A stretch of DNA of 64,000 nucleotides from Candidatus Altarchaeales archaeon (GCA_014727915.1 WJMO01000005.1:434001-498000); one strand, 5' to 3'. Positions 32,921 through 42,084 are shown, counted from the first letter of the stretch. Numbers and translations: made by a program. Notes: generated by a model from the sequence alone, not told the origin.

Positions 32921-35900
32921 ATGGTACACAAGGGTTACAGGATTATCACCCTGTTGGCGGCGGCCCTCATAATCTGCTCTGTTTCCGTGTCCTCCCAGGA
33001 GGTGAACATGTCGGTCACAATACCAATAGTCCCCTGGAACAAGATAATCTACCCCGACGGCGTCTACGAACCCTACATGGAAGGGCTGAAGGGCACCCAC
33101 AGGCACACGTTCAAGCTTAAGTTCCTCAACTTCACCGCGGAGGCGGGGTCAACCCTAAGCTGCCTACTAAGGCGTTCTGACGGGAGCTTGCAATCCCTAT
33201 ATGAGATAGTCCCCCAGTCCAAGGACAGGGTGGAGGAGCTGGAATACACGGTCCAAGTCTCCGACCCCATAAACAAGGCGGTTCCTTGGTATGTGGTCAA
33301 CTGCACATTGAGGGATGGCCTGGGAGAGCTATTGTACGTCGACAAAAGCCACTATAACCACCCGCTGAAGAAGCAGATATACGTTCACGGGAACACGTGG
33401 ACCCGGTTCGACACAATATACGACGACGCGTATCTCGCGTCGAGGTGTTGGATGGGCATACCCAAGAGGTACTTCAACAACAGCGTCTGGTGCGACTACG
33501 CCGGGGACGTCGGATTCGCGGTGGCGATGAGCAGGGGCATGTACGTGGAGGGGGACTGCCACGACGGCGCCGACGGGATGGACCAGAACACGGACGTCGA
33601 CTGCGAGGACATATACTGCCAGGGGATGATATACAGTTGCAGCCCCAAGGCATGGGCTGGGGACCCGTTCCTCGGATCATGCAGCAGCGGGGTATGCTGG
33701 GAGACCAAGAGGTTCGCAGGACACGACGTCACCTACTACTACACGAGGTATGTCAGGGCTGGGGGGACATTGAAGGTGAGGTTCAAGCCTGACAGGTACT
33801 ACACAACGAAGCCCATATCCTACGCGTTGACCGGGCTTCCGGGGTTCAGCTCGGAGGGCACCTACACAGACCATGACTCCCATAAGCCGGAGAACGAGGA
33901 GGTGACTGGCACGAGCTACGCCCTGGAGGACCCGAAAGGCTACTATGGGGACATGGACTTCGTCATGTATCTGAACCCGGCCGGAGTCAGGCAGGGCTGG
34001 AACACCTTCAGCATATACATGGTCCACCACGGCCAGGACCTGCTCATAGAGGGCATTCCCTATTATGTTAGCGACAACGCTCCCTCTAACTGGGATGAAT
34101 CCGACATAATGCCCCCGGCGATTGACATACCCTGCGGTGACGGCCTGGACAACGACCTAAGCTACTCATACGACTGCCTTGACAGCAACTGCGACGGGGA
34201 GGTCGGGGGCAACGACTGCGAGGGAGGTCCAGCCTACTGCGAGTATGCGTTGGAAGGCGACTGCGACGACTGCTTCGACAACGACGCCGACTACTCCGTG
34301 GACTGCGGCGACTACAACTGCAACGGGGAGCCAGGCAACTACTATGACCCCTCGGACATATGCGAGTTCGGCTGCGAAGGCTGCGGCGGCAGCTACCCAA
34401 GCCACTGCGTGGACGGGTTCGACAACGACAAGGACGGCGTCATAGACTGCATGGACAGGTCCTCCTGCTGGGGGAGGGGGGGCGAGTCAGATTCGCAGCC
34501 CTGCCCTGCCTACGAGAGCAACAGCCCAAGCTGGTGCGCTGACGGCCTGGACAACGACTTTGATGGGGCAGTGGATTGTGAGGACTACGACTGCAGGGGT
34601 GTGCAGATAGGCGCCGCCTACGCCTGCCCCTATAATGAACTATACGATGTGGAGGGCAACTTCCGGCCCGACCAGTGCTTCGACAACAAGGACAACGACC
34701 TGGACAGCCCCGACCTGATATACCATGGTCCGGGTACTTACATTGACTGCGGGGACCCCGACTGCATAAGCATGGTAAACCCAGACAACCCCAGCCAGAA
34801 GTGCACGCAGACTGAGTACATGGAAGACCTGGGAGTCCAGCTCTGCGACAACGGCATAGACGACGACAGCGACGAAGACCAGGGCTGGCCCGGCGGCACA
34901 GACTGCACGGACCAGGACTGCTACCAGAAGTTCGACCTCTGCGGGCCCTGCCCCTACTTCGAGAGCTTCAGGTACGACAGCTGCACCAACGGCGAAGACG
35001 ACGACTTTGACTACATCCTCTACGGCGAGCAGACCGACTGCGCCGACCCGGACTGCATAGGCGAGGTGGGCAGCCTTGAGAACAGCCAATTATGCGAGGA
35101 GAGCGAGACAACGTGCAATGACCGATTCGACAACGACGCGGACACCCTCACAGACTGCGACGACCCGGACTGCACCGGCAGGACCGGCCCGGGCGGCGGA
35201 GTATGCGCGAACACAGAGGCTACGAGCACCCTGTGCAAGGACAACTTCGACAACGACGGGGACACCCTAATCGACTGCATAGACCCCCAATGCTGGGGGG
35301 TCTCAGGTTCCGGCTGCGCTGCCAAGACCTGGAGCGAGGGAACCCCCATCGAGATACCGTACATGACACCCCTGAAGAGGATACAGCCGACGAGCATCAG
35401 CTACAGCCACCTGGAACGGCTGCATGTGAATGAATCCTATGTGATAAGGTTCATAGGCGATGGGGAATACTCCGCGGTCGTGCACACACTCGGCGACGCG
35501 ACAAACCCCCTCCGGCTATTCCCCTATGATGCGGACTCATGCGTTCTCACAGGCCAATCAAAGCTGAGATGGGTGTCCAACCAATTGGATGTCGGCCAGA
35601 TACAGCACAAGCCCGACTTCGTGGACTCCGCCAACAAGCTGGACGGGTTCGACGTGACATTGACCTGCGACGGCGTTCCAAACCCCCAGAACAAGACCTA
35701 CCCGGCCACATTATCGAACCTCGACGGCACAACGCCGGAGATGGTGGACTTCCTCCTCAACACCCAGGTCTTCCCCGTCAAGAACCCCCTGATTGAGAAG
35801 CTGGAGGTCGAGCCATCTGAGGGGGGCAGGGTGGACATACCCTATGGCGGATACTTCGACATACGGGCCATCCCAAACATGTCAGTGACGGATGACGTCA

Positions 35901-37684
35901 GCCAATGCCACTTCAACATAAGCGACGTGACATACGTGACACCCTCCGACTGCATATTCCGCAACTCGGGCGTCATAGACGATGAGTTCATCGCGGTAAG
36001 CGTCGCATTGGAGGATGGCCTGGGCAACATAGGCCCCTCCAGCAGGATGAGGTATGTCGATGTCAATGTAATGCCCAAGCAGAAGAACATAACCTTGGAC
36101 CAGGTGTTCCTTAGGTCAGGCGACCGGCTGACTGTGACAGCGTCCTTCATAACCGCAGAGACAGGCCAGTTCATAGGCGAATGCATCATTCACCTGACAG
36201 ACCGGTCAGGCTTCGAGCTGGACACATTCAACCTACCTGGTGACGTTGTGATGAACGAGATAGAATGCACCGGGGAGATAGACACCTCAGGCCTGGTGAA
36301 CGGCATGTACCATATCACGGCAACCGCCGAGGACGAGGACGCCGACCAGGGAAGGTCCAACAAGAAGCTGTTCTACATATGCAACGACTACTCGAGCAGC
36401 GGAGACGGGTGGGACTGCGCAAAGGCAGACTTTGACCTGGATGGCATACCAGACCTGTGCGTCATAAACGGCTCCGTCGTGACCACCACAACCACTTCGA
36501 CAACATTGTTGAACGTGACGACCACGACACTGCCGCCGGAGACGATAGGATGCCAGACAATATGCGCGGACTACTACAACACGGACCAGTGGGCATGCAC
36601 TGGGGACCTGACATGCAACATAAACGGGTCCAAGTGGGTTTGGACCCACGATGACAGAGGGGACGTGGACTGTTTCCTCGCCGATCCTCAGACGAACTAC
36701 TGCTGCTGCCAGCTTGAAGGCCTGGAGACCACCACCACAATACCCTCGGTGAAATACCTGCCCTCATGCGACAACGGGTTCAGGGACGAGAACGAGGAGG
36801 GCATAGACTGCGGCGGCCCCTGCCCGCCCTGCCACTGCTTCAACGGCAAACAGGACATGGGAGAGCTTTGGATAGACTGCGGCGGCGTGTGTCCCCAGTG
36901 CGGAAGCTGTGACAATGGCATACAGGACCCCGGCGAGAACGGCGTCGACTGCGGCGGCCCCTGCCCGCCGTGCTCGGACGAGGACATAATAACCGGGACC
37001 AACCTTGGACTCCAGCCCAGGCTGTACATAATCGACCTCCCAGCCTATGTCTCAGCAGGCAGGGACGTCCACTTCAAAGTAGTTGACAACAGGGGACTGG
37101 GCACCAAGGCCTTCCTAGAGTATAAGATGCCGAACGGCATCGTGATACAGTCCTGGTCGGAGGAGAACGGGAACGCCAAGATGAACAGCTCCGTCGTCGG
37201 CCTATGGTCGGTTGAAGCGCGGAAGTTCGGTCACATACCGGCATCTGCGGTCTGGGCATCGACGCCGTCCACGGCATCGGACGCGGTATCCGCGACCGGG
37301 TCAATACTGGTTCCGCTGGCCGCGGCAGGTCTGCTGCTGCTCTGGTGGCGTAGGCGCAGGAAGGGATATGCAGCCAGCGAGCTGGCATTGAGGAGGCTGG
37401 AGACCTCAGACACCATAGAAGAGCTCGCTCCCATATACGTGACCGAGTCGGCATACAATAACCTCGTCGAGATAAGCAGTCTGCTGAAGCCGGTTAAGCT
37501 TTCGGACATGGAGCTAACTAAGGCCGATCGTATAGCCGACGAGCTGGGCGTCGACAACGAATGGGCTAAGCTGCTGGTAATAGCCGAGAAGAAGAAGGTA
37601 AAGAAGCTCATATTGGAGGGTGAACTCCAGTTCTCAGAGTATCATCTGACGAAGATAGTCCCGGTATGGAGCGAGATGAAATAG
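32921..37684 (+). CDS. Giant Cys-rich surface protein with Asp repeats and cytoplasmic tail
   Basis: A 1587-residue type I membrane protein. A signal peptide (about residues 1-26) precedes a beta-rich exported domain. Nine repeats follow at roughly residues 400-800, each of the form C-x-[DN]-x-x-D-N-D-x-D-x...DC-x-D-x-x-C, likely calcium-binding and disulfide-bonded. A second beta-rich region (about 810-1160) leads to a Thr-rich linker (TTTTTSTTLLNVTTTTLP), a Cys module, three CxNGxxDxxExxxDCGGxCPxC repeats (about 1285-1350), and a membrane helix near 1457-1477 followed by RRRR. The cytoplasmic tail of about 105 residues is helical and of unknown function. Many N-x-S/T sites suggest glycosylation. 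Confidence 0.85.
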   Translation: MVHKGYRIITLLAAALIICSVSVSSQEVNMSVTIPIVPWNKIIYPDGVYEPYMEGLKGTHRHTFKLKFLNFTAEAGSTLSCLLRRSDGSLQSLYEIVPQSKDRVEELEYTVQVSDPINKAVPWYVVNCTLRDGLGELLYVDKSHYNHPLKKQIYVHGNTWTRFDTIYDDAYLASRCWMGIPKRYFNNSVWCDYAGDVGFAVAMSRGMYVEGDCHDGADGMDQNTDVDCEDIYCQGMIYSCSPKAWAGDPFLGSCSSGVCWETKRFAGHDVTYYYTRYVRAGGTLKVRFKPDRYYTTKPISYALTGLPGFSSEGTYTDHDSHKPENEEVTGTSYALEDPKGYYGDMDFVMYLNPAGVRQGWNTFSIYMVHHGQDLLIEGIPYYVSDNAPSNWDESDIMPPAIDIPCGDGLDNDLSYSYDCLDSNCDGEVGGNDCEGGPAYCEYALEGDCDDCFDNDADYSVDCGDYNCNGEPGNYYDPSDICEFGCEGCGGSYPSHCVDGFDNDKDGVIDCMDRSSCWGRGGESDSQPCPAYESNSPSWCADGLDNDFDGAVDCEDYDCRGVQIGAAYACPYNELYDVEGNFRPDQCFDNKDNDLDSPDLIYHGPGTYIDCGDPDCISMVNPDNPSQKCTQTEYMEDLGVQLCDNGIDDDSDEDQGWPGGTDCTDQDCYQKFDLCGPCPYFESFRYDSCTNGEDDDFDYILYGEQTDCADPDCIGEVGSLENSQLCEESETTCNDRFDNDADTLTDCDDPDCTGRTGPGGGVCANTEATSTLCKDNFDNDGDTLIDCIDPQCWGVSGSGCAAKTWSEGTPIEIPYMTPLKRIQPTSISYSHLERLHVNESYVIRFIGDGEYSAVVHTLGDATNPLRLFPYDADSCVLTGQSKLRWVSNQLDVGQIQHKPDFVDSANKLDGFDVTLTCDGVPNPQNKTYPATLSNLDGTTPEMVDFLLNTQVFPVKNPLIEKLEVEPSEGGRVDIPYGGYFDIRAIPNMSVTDDVSQCHFNISDVTYVTPSDCIFRNSGVIDDEFIAVSVALEDGLGNIGPSSRMRYVDVNVMPKQKNITLDQVFLRSGDRLTVTASFITAETGQFIGECIIHLTDRSGFELDTFNLPGDVVMNEIECTGEIDTSGLVNGMYHITATAEDEDADQGRSNKKLFYICNDYSSSGDGWDCAKADFDLDGIPDLCVINGSVVTTTTTSTTLLNVTTTTLPPETIGCQTICADYYNTDQWACTGDLTCNINGSKWVWTHDDRGDVDCFLADPQTNYCCCQLEGLETTTTIPSVKYLPSCDNGFRDENEEGIDCGGPCPPCHCFNGKQDMGELWIDCGGVCPQCGSCDNGIQDPGENGVDCGGPCPPCSDEDIITGTNLGLQPRLYIIDLPAYVSAGRDVHFKVVDNRGLGTKAFLEYKMPNGIVIQSWSEENGNAKMNSSVVGLWSVEARKFGHIPASAVWASTPSTASDAVSATGSILVPLAAAGLLLLWWRRRRKGYAASELALRRLETSDTIEELAPIYVTESAYNNLVEISSLLKPVKLSDMELTKADRIADELGVDNEWAKLLVIAEKKKVKKLILEGELQFSEYHLTKIVPVWSEMK
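34131..35320 (+). repeat. Nine DND/DC repeats inside the giant surface gene
   Basis: The encoded units share the core D-N-D-x-D (or D-D-D-x-D) followed by DC-x-D-x-x-C. Examples are CVDGFDNDKDGVIDC, CADGLDNDFDGAVDC, CNDRFDNDADTLTDC and CKDNFDNDGDTLIDC. Units 5-7 carry longer insertions. DNA identity between units is moderate, so the array is old rather than a fresh expansion. Confidence 0.85.
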
Positions 37685-37704
37685 TGCATTGTATGGGCTG
37701 GAGG

Positions 37705-38301
37705 TCACCTGACTCGCTCGGCCATGTTGGCGATGTATACCATCGCGTCGACTATGTGCTTCACCCGCTTCTTGTCCTCGAACACCTTCTCCTGGTGGTA
37801 TACGATATGCCCGTCTGAGAGGGTGAAGGGCATGTCCAAGGCTATCACCCAGTTGGCCACGTCCTTGGTGACTACCTTCTCTCCCTTCTTGGGGGAGCTG
37901 GAAAGGAACACGTACCTGTCGCCGAAACGCGGGTGGTCGACGTCGACTTCGCCCAGTTTCCTGCTGAAGAACCTTCCCCTGACCGCGATTATATGGGTGT
38001 CACGGACGCTCCTGTCGACTGACACCACGATCCTCGAGTGCGGGTGCCATTTGTCCACGTAACCTTTCTCGTTCAAAAGGTCCAGGGTCAGACCGCGCCC
38101 GCTGTAGGTTCCGGAAGCGAAGGCTGGCTTACCCTCAGTCTCAGGGTAGAAGTTGATCTTGAGCTCCCCAGCCAACTCCATCAAAACAGATTCAACAGGC
38201 TTTTTGGACGTGTGGTTGTAGACGAAGTATGCGCCGCCGCCTAGGCCTAGCAACCCTAGCAGAAGCCCGATGAAAAGGACCGCAAAGCTCAATAGGGACA
38301 T
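37705..38301 (-). CDS. Membrane-anchored protein, family shared with 18858-19442
   Basis: A 198-residue protein with one N-terminal helix (about residues 4-29, rich in Leu and Gly) and a soluble domain. The sequence SGTYSGRGLTLDLLNE, the strand RIVVSVDRSVRD and the C-terminal KKRVKHIVDAMVYIANMAERV mirror the blocks of the 18858 protein (GFYNGRDVVVDTFEK, RIRVRVFHSG, KDRIVRALDLLVEAASRAD). I infer common ancestry. An AT-rich box (AGTTATTTAATG) near 38325-38336 sits about 29 nt upstream. Convergent with the giant surface gene. Function unknown. Confidence 0.65.
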   Translation of the reverse strand: MSLLSFAVLFIGLLLGLLGLGGGAYFVYNHTSKKPVESVLMELAGELKINFYPETEGKPAFASGTYSGRGLTLDLLNEKGYVDKWHPHSRIVVSVDRSVRDTHIIAVRGRFFSRKLGEVDVDHPRFGDRYVFLSSSPKKGEKVVTKDVANWVIALDMPFTLSDGHIVYHQEKVFEDKKRVKHIVDAMVYIANMAERVR

Positions 38302-38342
38302 GGTAAAGACTATTATAATAGTCCATTAAATAACTGGGGTTT

Positions 38343-39686
38343 TCAACGCATGGTCTGCAAGAATTTCCTTAGACTATCATAGTCGTTTTCAAGGGGGGTG
38401 ACATTCTCCTCCAGGTCGTCCAAGCCCTTGAGGCTGTCGGGCAATTCAGGCTCGAACCCTAGGAGACTCTCTATCTCCTCCGGGAATTTAGCAGGGTCCG
38501 CAGTCTCAAGAGACACCGACAAAGCGCCCCCCTCAGATGCGAGGTAGTCCACTAACGCCTTCCAACCCACCGCGCCATGGGGTTCCAACAGCAGCCCATG
38601 CCTCTCATAGGCGTCCTTGATGGTCTTCCGCGTCTCATCATCCGAGACGGACACAGCCCAGAGGTCCCCTCTCATGGCTTCAACGTCCGGGTTCTCCCTC
38701 ACGCGCCCTGTTTCGTCAATCCAGCCTCCGTACACGTGGAAGAGCCGGGCAAGGTTGCTGGGATGGCCGACGTTCATGGCATTGCTGATGCAAGCCCTGG
38801 AAGGCCTTAACGGCTTGTAAACTCCGGTCTTTAGGAATTCGGGGAACTCGTCGTTCTCGTTGGTTGCCACCACAAATCGCTTGACGGGCAGGCCCATCTC
38901 CCTCGCGACTATGCCTCCCATAAGATCGCCGAAGTTCCCTGAAGGAACGCTGAATACGATCTCATCCCCCTCTCCGGCGAGTCGGGAGTATGCGTATACG
39001 TAATAGAACGACTGCGGCAGAAGCCTCCCGAAGTTTATGCTGTTCGCGGATGAAAGGCGGAGGCTATCGAGCGAACTGTCTGAGAACGCCCTCTTAACCA
39101 GCGCCTGGCAGTCGTCGAACTTGCCGTCCACCGAGATAGTGGAAACATTGCCTCCCAATGTGGTCATCTGGCGTCTCTGCCTCCCAGTCACCTCCTTTTC
39201 AGGGAACAAGACAACGACCCTTACGTTCTCCAGGCCATGGAATGCGTTCGCCACGGCGCTCCCTGTATCCCCTGACGTGGCAGTCAGGATCAACGCCTCA
39301 CTGTCGTCTTCACCCAGGAAATAGGACATCAGACGCGCCATCATCCTCGCGGCAAAATCCTTGAAGGACGCGGTTGGCCCACGGTCCAACCTCATGACAT
39401 AGGCGCTGTCAAAGACGTGCTCGATCGGAACGTCAAAGTCATAGGCCTCCCTGGTTATCCTGCCAACCTCCTCCGAGGGTATCTCCCCCTCAAGGAAGAG
39501 CATTGCCAGGTGGCGGGCTATCTCATGGTAGCTCATGCTACTGAAGCCCTCAAGGTCCGAAACTCCCATGCGTGGCACTTCAACGGGCGTGTAAAGCCCC
39601 CTGTCAGGAGCCTGACCCCTGATAAGCGCCTCTTTGAAGGATACCCTGTCACAGCCCCTGTTGGTGCTCTCGAACTCCACCGCCAT
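38343..39686 (-). CDS. thrC: Threonine synthase
   Basis: PLP enzyme that converts O-phosphohomoserine to threonine. The 447-residue protein shows GPTASFKDFAARMM with the PLP-binding Lys, ILTATSGDTGSAVA (phosphate cup), FSVPSGNFGDLMGG and an N-terminal FKEALIRGQAPDRGLYTPVE typical of the long bacterial-type enzyme. ATG 39686 is preferred to a frame extension at 39713, because a box TTATTAATTAA near 39711-39721 predicts a start near 39686. It is divergent from the HAD gene at 39726. No other threonine-pathway gene is adjacent. Confidence 0.94.
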   Translation of the reverse strand: MAVEFESTNRGCDRVSFKEALIRGQAPDRGLYTPVEVPRMGVSDLEGFSSMSYHEIARHLAMLFLEGEIPSEEVGRITREAYDFDVPIEHVFDSAYVMRLDRGPTASFKDFAARMMARLMSYFLGEDDSEALILTATSGDTGSAVANAFHGLENVRVVVLFPEKEVTGRQRRQMTTLGGNVSTISVDGKFDDCQALVKRAFSDSSLDSLRLSSANSINFGRLLPQSFYYVYAYSRLAGEGDEIVFSVPSGNFGDLMGGIVAREMGLPVKRFVVATNENDEFPEFLKTGVYKPLRPSRACISNAMNVGHPSNLARLFHVYGGWIDETGRVRENPDVEAMRGDLWAVSVSDDETRKTIKDAYERHGLLLEPHGAVGWKALVDYLASEGGALSVSLETADPAKFPEEIESLLGFEPELPDSLKGLDDLEENVTPLENDYDSLRKFLQTMR

Positions 39687-39725
39687 CTTCCACTCTAATA
39701 ATGGTCCTAGCATTAATTAATAAAC

Positions 39726-40415
39726 ATGTTAAAGGCGGTTCTATTCGACTTGGACGGCACCTTATACGACACCAGACGGCAGGTGGACTCGGCGAGGAGG
39801 AACGCCGTGAAGGCCATGATGGCCGCGGGATTGGACGTGGACGAGGAAGAGGCCTTGACTGCATTGTCCGATGTGGTGTTGAAACGGGGGCCGAACTTCC
39901 AGCACCACTACGATGAGATGCTCGAGGTGCTGGGGTTCGAAACAGACCCCAAGATCATAGCTGCGGGGATAGTGGCGTACCATGAGACAAAGACAGCCTA
40001 TCTGGTCCCATACCCTGACACAGTATCCACGCTATTAGAGCTCCGTGACCTGGAGTACAAGCTTGCCGTAGTCACGGACGGCGTTCCCGTCAAACAATGG
40101 GAGAAGCTCATCCGACTCGGGCTGAAGGACTTCTTCCACACGGTCATAGTCTCATCGTCTGGAAGGGAGAGGAAGCCGTCCAAGAAGCCATTCCAGAGGG
40201 CTGCAGCCAGTCTGGGTGTGCGCGAGGAAGAATGCATGATGGTCGGGGACAACCTCGAGAGGGACGTGAGAGGCGGGAACAACGCGGGCATGAAGACCGT
40301 CCAGCTGCTGACGAACGTCAAGTCAGCGTCCAAGCCCGAGTCGGAGGACATGCTCCCTGACTATATCATTACGGAACTGAAGGAGCTCATCCCATTGCTG
40401 GAAGGCGAGGTATAA
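39726..40415 (+). CDS. HAD-superfamily hydrolase
   Basis: A 229-residue HAD subfamily IA protein with VLFDLDGTLYDTRRQVDSAR (motif I, a form found in archaeal members), LAVVTDGVPVKQWEKL (motif II), GRERKPSKKPFQRAA (motif III Lys) and CMMVGDNLERDVRGGNNAGM (motif IV). It is less similar to the HADs at 4445 and 15526 than those are to each other. The likely role is a small-molecule phosphatase; substrate unknown. It shares a short intergenic region with thrC. Confidence 0.9.
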   Translation: MLKAVLFDLDGTLYDTRRQVDSARRNAVKAMMAAGLDVDEEEALTALSDVVLKRGPNFQHHYDEMLEVLGFETDPKIIAAGIVAYHETKTAYLVPYPDTVSTLLELRDLEYKLAVVTDGVPVKQWEKLIRLGLKDFFHTVIVSSSGRERKPSKKPFQRAAASLGVREEECMMVGDNLERDVRGGNNAGMKTVQLLTNVKSASKPESEDMLPDYIITELKELIPLLEGEV

Positions 40416-40417
40416 GT

Positions 40418-40825
40418 TCAAACCACAACCTGGGTGCCCGCTATCTTGTCTCCCAACCGCAATCCTTCCGCGTCAACTACGGGCAGTAGCAGCTCCACCA
40501 CCCCCACCACTGGTATGATGAATGATATGTTCCTCAGACCGGAGGAGACCAGGTCGCAGCGGCTCCCGTCACACTTGACCACCCGCAGGCCCAACGCCTT
40601 CTTGCCCACGCTCCTGCCGCCCATGATCCCGTCCCTTGCAAGGGCATAACCCAAGAACGCTATCGAACCGCCCAGGACCATCAGCATCTGGGCTATCACG
40701 ACGATCGCACTGTCCGCTATCAAACCCAGGACATAACCCATGGCCAGGAATGCCAGCAGGGCCAGGAATGCCACGCCAACGTCGATCAGGAACGCCAGGA
40801 CCCTCCTGCCAAGAGGTGCTCTCAC
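40418..40825 (-). CDS. RDD-family membrane protein
   Basis: A 135-residue protein with three membrane helices. RVLAFLIDVGVAFLAL supplies the R-x-x-A-x-x-I-D motif that names the family, followed by the second helix and SVGKKALGLRVV and GLRNISFIIPVV. RDD proteins are proposed transporters or ion-homeostasis factors; the role is not settled. GTG 40825 is favoured by an AT-rich box centred near 40849 that also serves the JAMM gene on the other strand. Confidence 0.88.
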   Translation of the reverse strand: MRAPLGRRVLAFLIDVGVAFLALLAFLAMGYVLGLIADSAIVVIAQMLMVLGGSIAFLGYALARDGIMGGRSVGKKALGLRVVKCDGSRCDLVSSGLRNISFIIPVVGVVELLLPVVDAEGLRLGDKIAGTQVVV

Positions 40826-40843
40826 TTCAAACCACCTGCTCGA

Positions 40844-40853
40844 TTAATTTATG
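40844..40853. promoter_or_regulatory. Bidirectional TATA-like element
   Basis: TTAATTTATG lies 26 nt before the JAMM ATG on the plus strand and, read in reverse, 24 nt before the RDD GTG on the minus strand. Both mRNAs would be leaderless, so one palindromic-looking AT box could drive two genes. Confidence 0.55.
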
Positions 40854-40874
40854 TTAAGCGGCTGTATAAATAAG

Positions 40875-41243
40875 ATGGCATTCATACGAAGGGATGCGCT
40901 GGAGTTCATGCTCGGAGTCTCAAGGGAAGCGCATCCCAGGGAGTTCATAGGATTGCTCAGGGGTGATGAAAACACTGTGAGGGAGGTCATGGTCATACCT
41001 GCCAGCCTGTACGGGGAAGGGTTCTCCCACTTCAACTGGATGCACGTGGGCATGGACAAGAGCATAATCGGCAGCGTTCACAGCCACCCTTCCACCAACA
41101 ACAGACCGTCCAAGACCGACGTCAGGAACTTCTCGAAGACTGGGGACATACATCTGATAATAAAGTATCCCTATGAGACGGCCGCGGACGTCGCATGCTA
41201 TGACAGCAGAGGAAACAGGCAGGACATCATAGCATTGGAATGA
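40875..41243 (+). CDS. JAMM/MPN metalloprotease
   Basis: A 122-residue single MPN+ domain. Glu of REFIGLLRG and the motif SVHSHPS-x6-SKTD (H-x-H-x10-D) form the zinc site of JAMM isopeptidases. In archaea such enzymes cleave ubiquitin-like SAMP proteins from targets or process thiocarboxylated carriers; no SAMP gene is in the window. ATG 40875 begins MAFIRRDALEFML, the usual opening; the longer frame from 40851 is upstream of the predicted start site. Downstream lies a 400-nt gap with a candidate RNA. Confidence 0.9.
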   Translation: MAFIRRDALEFMLGVSREAHPREFIGLLRGDENTVREVMVIPASLYGEGFSHFNWMHVGMDKSIIGSVHSHPSTNNRPSKTDVRNFSKTGDIHLIIKYPYETAADVACYDSRGNRQDIIALE

Positions 41244-41299
41244 ACATAAATGTGCAGGAAATTCGAAACCGACAAGCTTTTATATGGGTGTTCGTATAC

Positions 41300-41503
41300 G
41301 CTATCAAGGGTGTAGGGAAATCAAGTAATTCGCCCAATAGGCATCCCATTGATAACCGGATAGGGGGTTGTCGGTTCAACTTCGGTTGAACTCTCTCAGG
41401 AGTGATGCGGTGTCTGCAATCCGTCAAGCTTACGCAAGATGGTGGTTGGGGAATACTTCCGAAAAGGGAAGTGGGCGTAAAAAACCCTGCTTGACCCTAT
41501 AGC
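41300..41503 (+). ncRNA. Candidate structured RNA, unidentified
   Basis: The 398-nt space between the JAMM and SSB genes has no supported protein gene but folds by eye. Distal complements close it in order: GCTAT (41300-41304) with ATAGC (41499-41503), AGGGT (41307-41311) with ACCCT (41494-41498), CAAG (41322-41325) with CTTG (41490-41493), CGCCC (41331-41335) with GGGCG (41473-41477), GCATC (41341-41345) with GATGC (41404-41408). Inside are a hairpin GTTCAAC-TTCG-GTTGAAC (41374-41391) with a UUCG loop and ACTTCC/GGAAGT (41455-41472). TTTATATG at 41279-41286 is a possible box. I cannot match it to RNase P, SRP or box C/D RNA with confidence. Confidence 0.55.
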
Positions 41504-41640
41504 ACCTGCTTCTTCTGCGACCTTTTTCCATACGGTCCCAGGATACCGTCAATTCCGCCTAATCGCCTTGAAAAATAGACTCTCTCGACCTTCCATTATA
41601 TAAACCCTGACACGAATAACTAGATACACGAGGGTGGAAG

Positions 41641-42057
41641 ATGGCTGAAGAAATCATAAAAATCGGGGAATTGACGCCGAAGGCCAAGCGAGTCAACGTT
41701 GTGTTCAAGGCGGTCAGCAAAGAGGATGTGAAGAAGGTAAGGTCAAAGAAGGATCATACGCCCCATGTGGTGACAGAGGCGACTGTGGGCGACGAGACGG
41801 GCACCGTTCTACTGACATTATGGGATGAGAACGTCGAGCAGCTGGAGACGGGCAAGACGTACAAGCTCGAGAACGGATATGTGACACTCTTCAAGGGCAC
41901 CATCCGGCTTAACATCGGAAAATACGGAGAGCTTTCGGAGGCGGAGGACCTTGACGTGGAAGTCGACATGGAAAACAACATGTCAGAGAAGGTGTTCGAG
42001 GAGTACCAGAGGAACAGGAGATACGAGGGATTCGGCTCCGGGAGCTTCTGGCCTTAA
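41641..42057 (+). CDS. OB-fold single-stranded DNA-binding protein
   Basis: A 138-residue single OB-fold protein like the SSB of Sulfolobus. IKIGELTPKAKRVNVVFKAV opens the barrel, TEATVGDETGTVLLTLWDEN carries a conserved strand-turn, and KLENGYVTLFKGTIRLNIGK forms the binding face. A short acidic/Asn-rich C-terminal tail ends in Gly, Ser and Trp (FGSGSFWP), reminiscent of SSB protein-interaction tails. GAGGGTG lies just upstream of the ATG. It is followed after 27 nt by ppsA, which has its own ribosome site. Confidence 0.88.
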   Translation: MAEEIIKIGELTPKAKRVNVVFKAVSKEDVKKVRSKKDHTPHVVTEATVGDETGTVLLTLWDENVEQLETGKTYKLENGYVTLFKGTIRLNIGKYGELSEAEDLDVEVDMENNMSEKVFEEYQRNRRYEGFGSGSFWP

Positions 42058-42084
42058 CGATAAACTAGAGGGGGTTAGACTAAG

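Noticed and set aside
34131..35320. CRISPR-like or satellite repeat array
   Set aside because: The periodicity comes from protein repeats in one open frame; spacing and DNA sequence vary, and there are no repeat-spacer units.
41300..41503. RNase P RNA or SRP RNA
   Set aside because: Partial likenesses (AGGGAAATC near 41314, a CCCTGCTTG near the 3' side) were considered, but the universal RNase P blocks and the SRP helix 8 sequence are not convincingly present.
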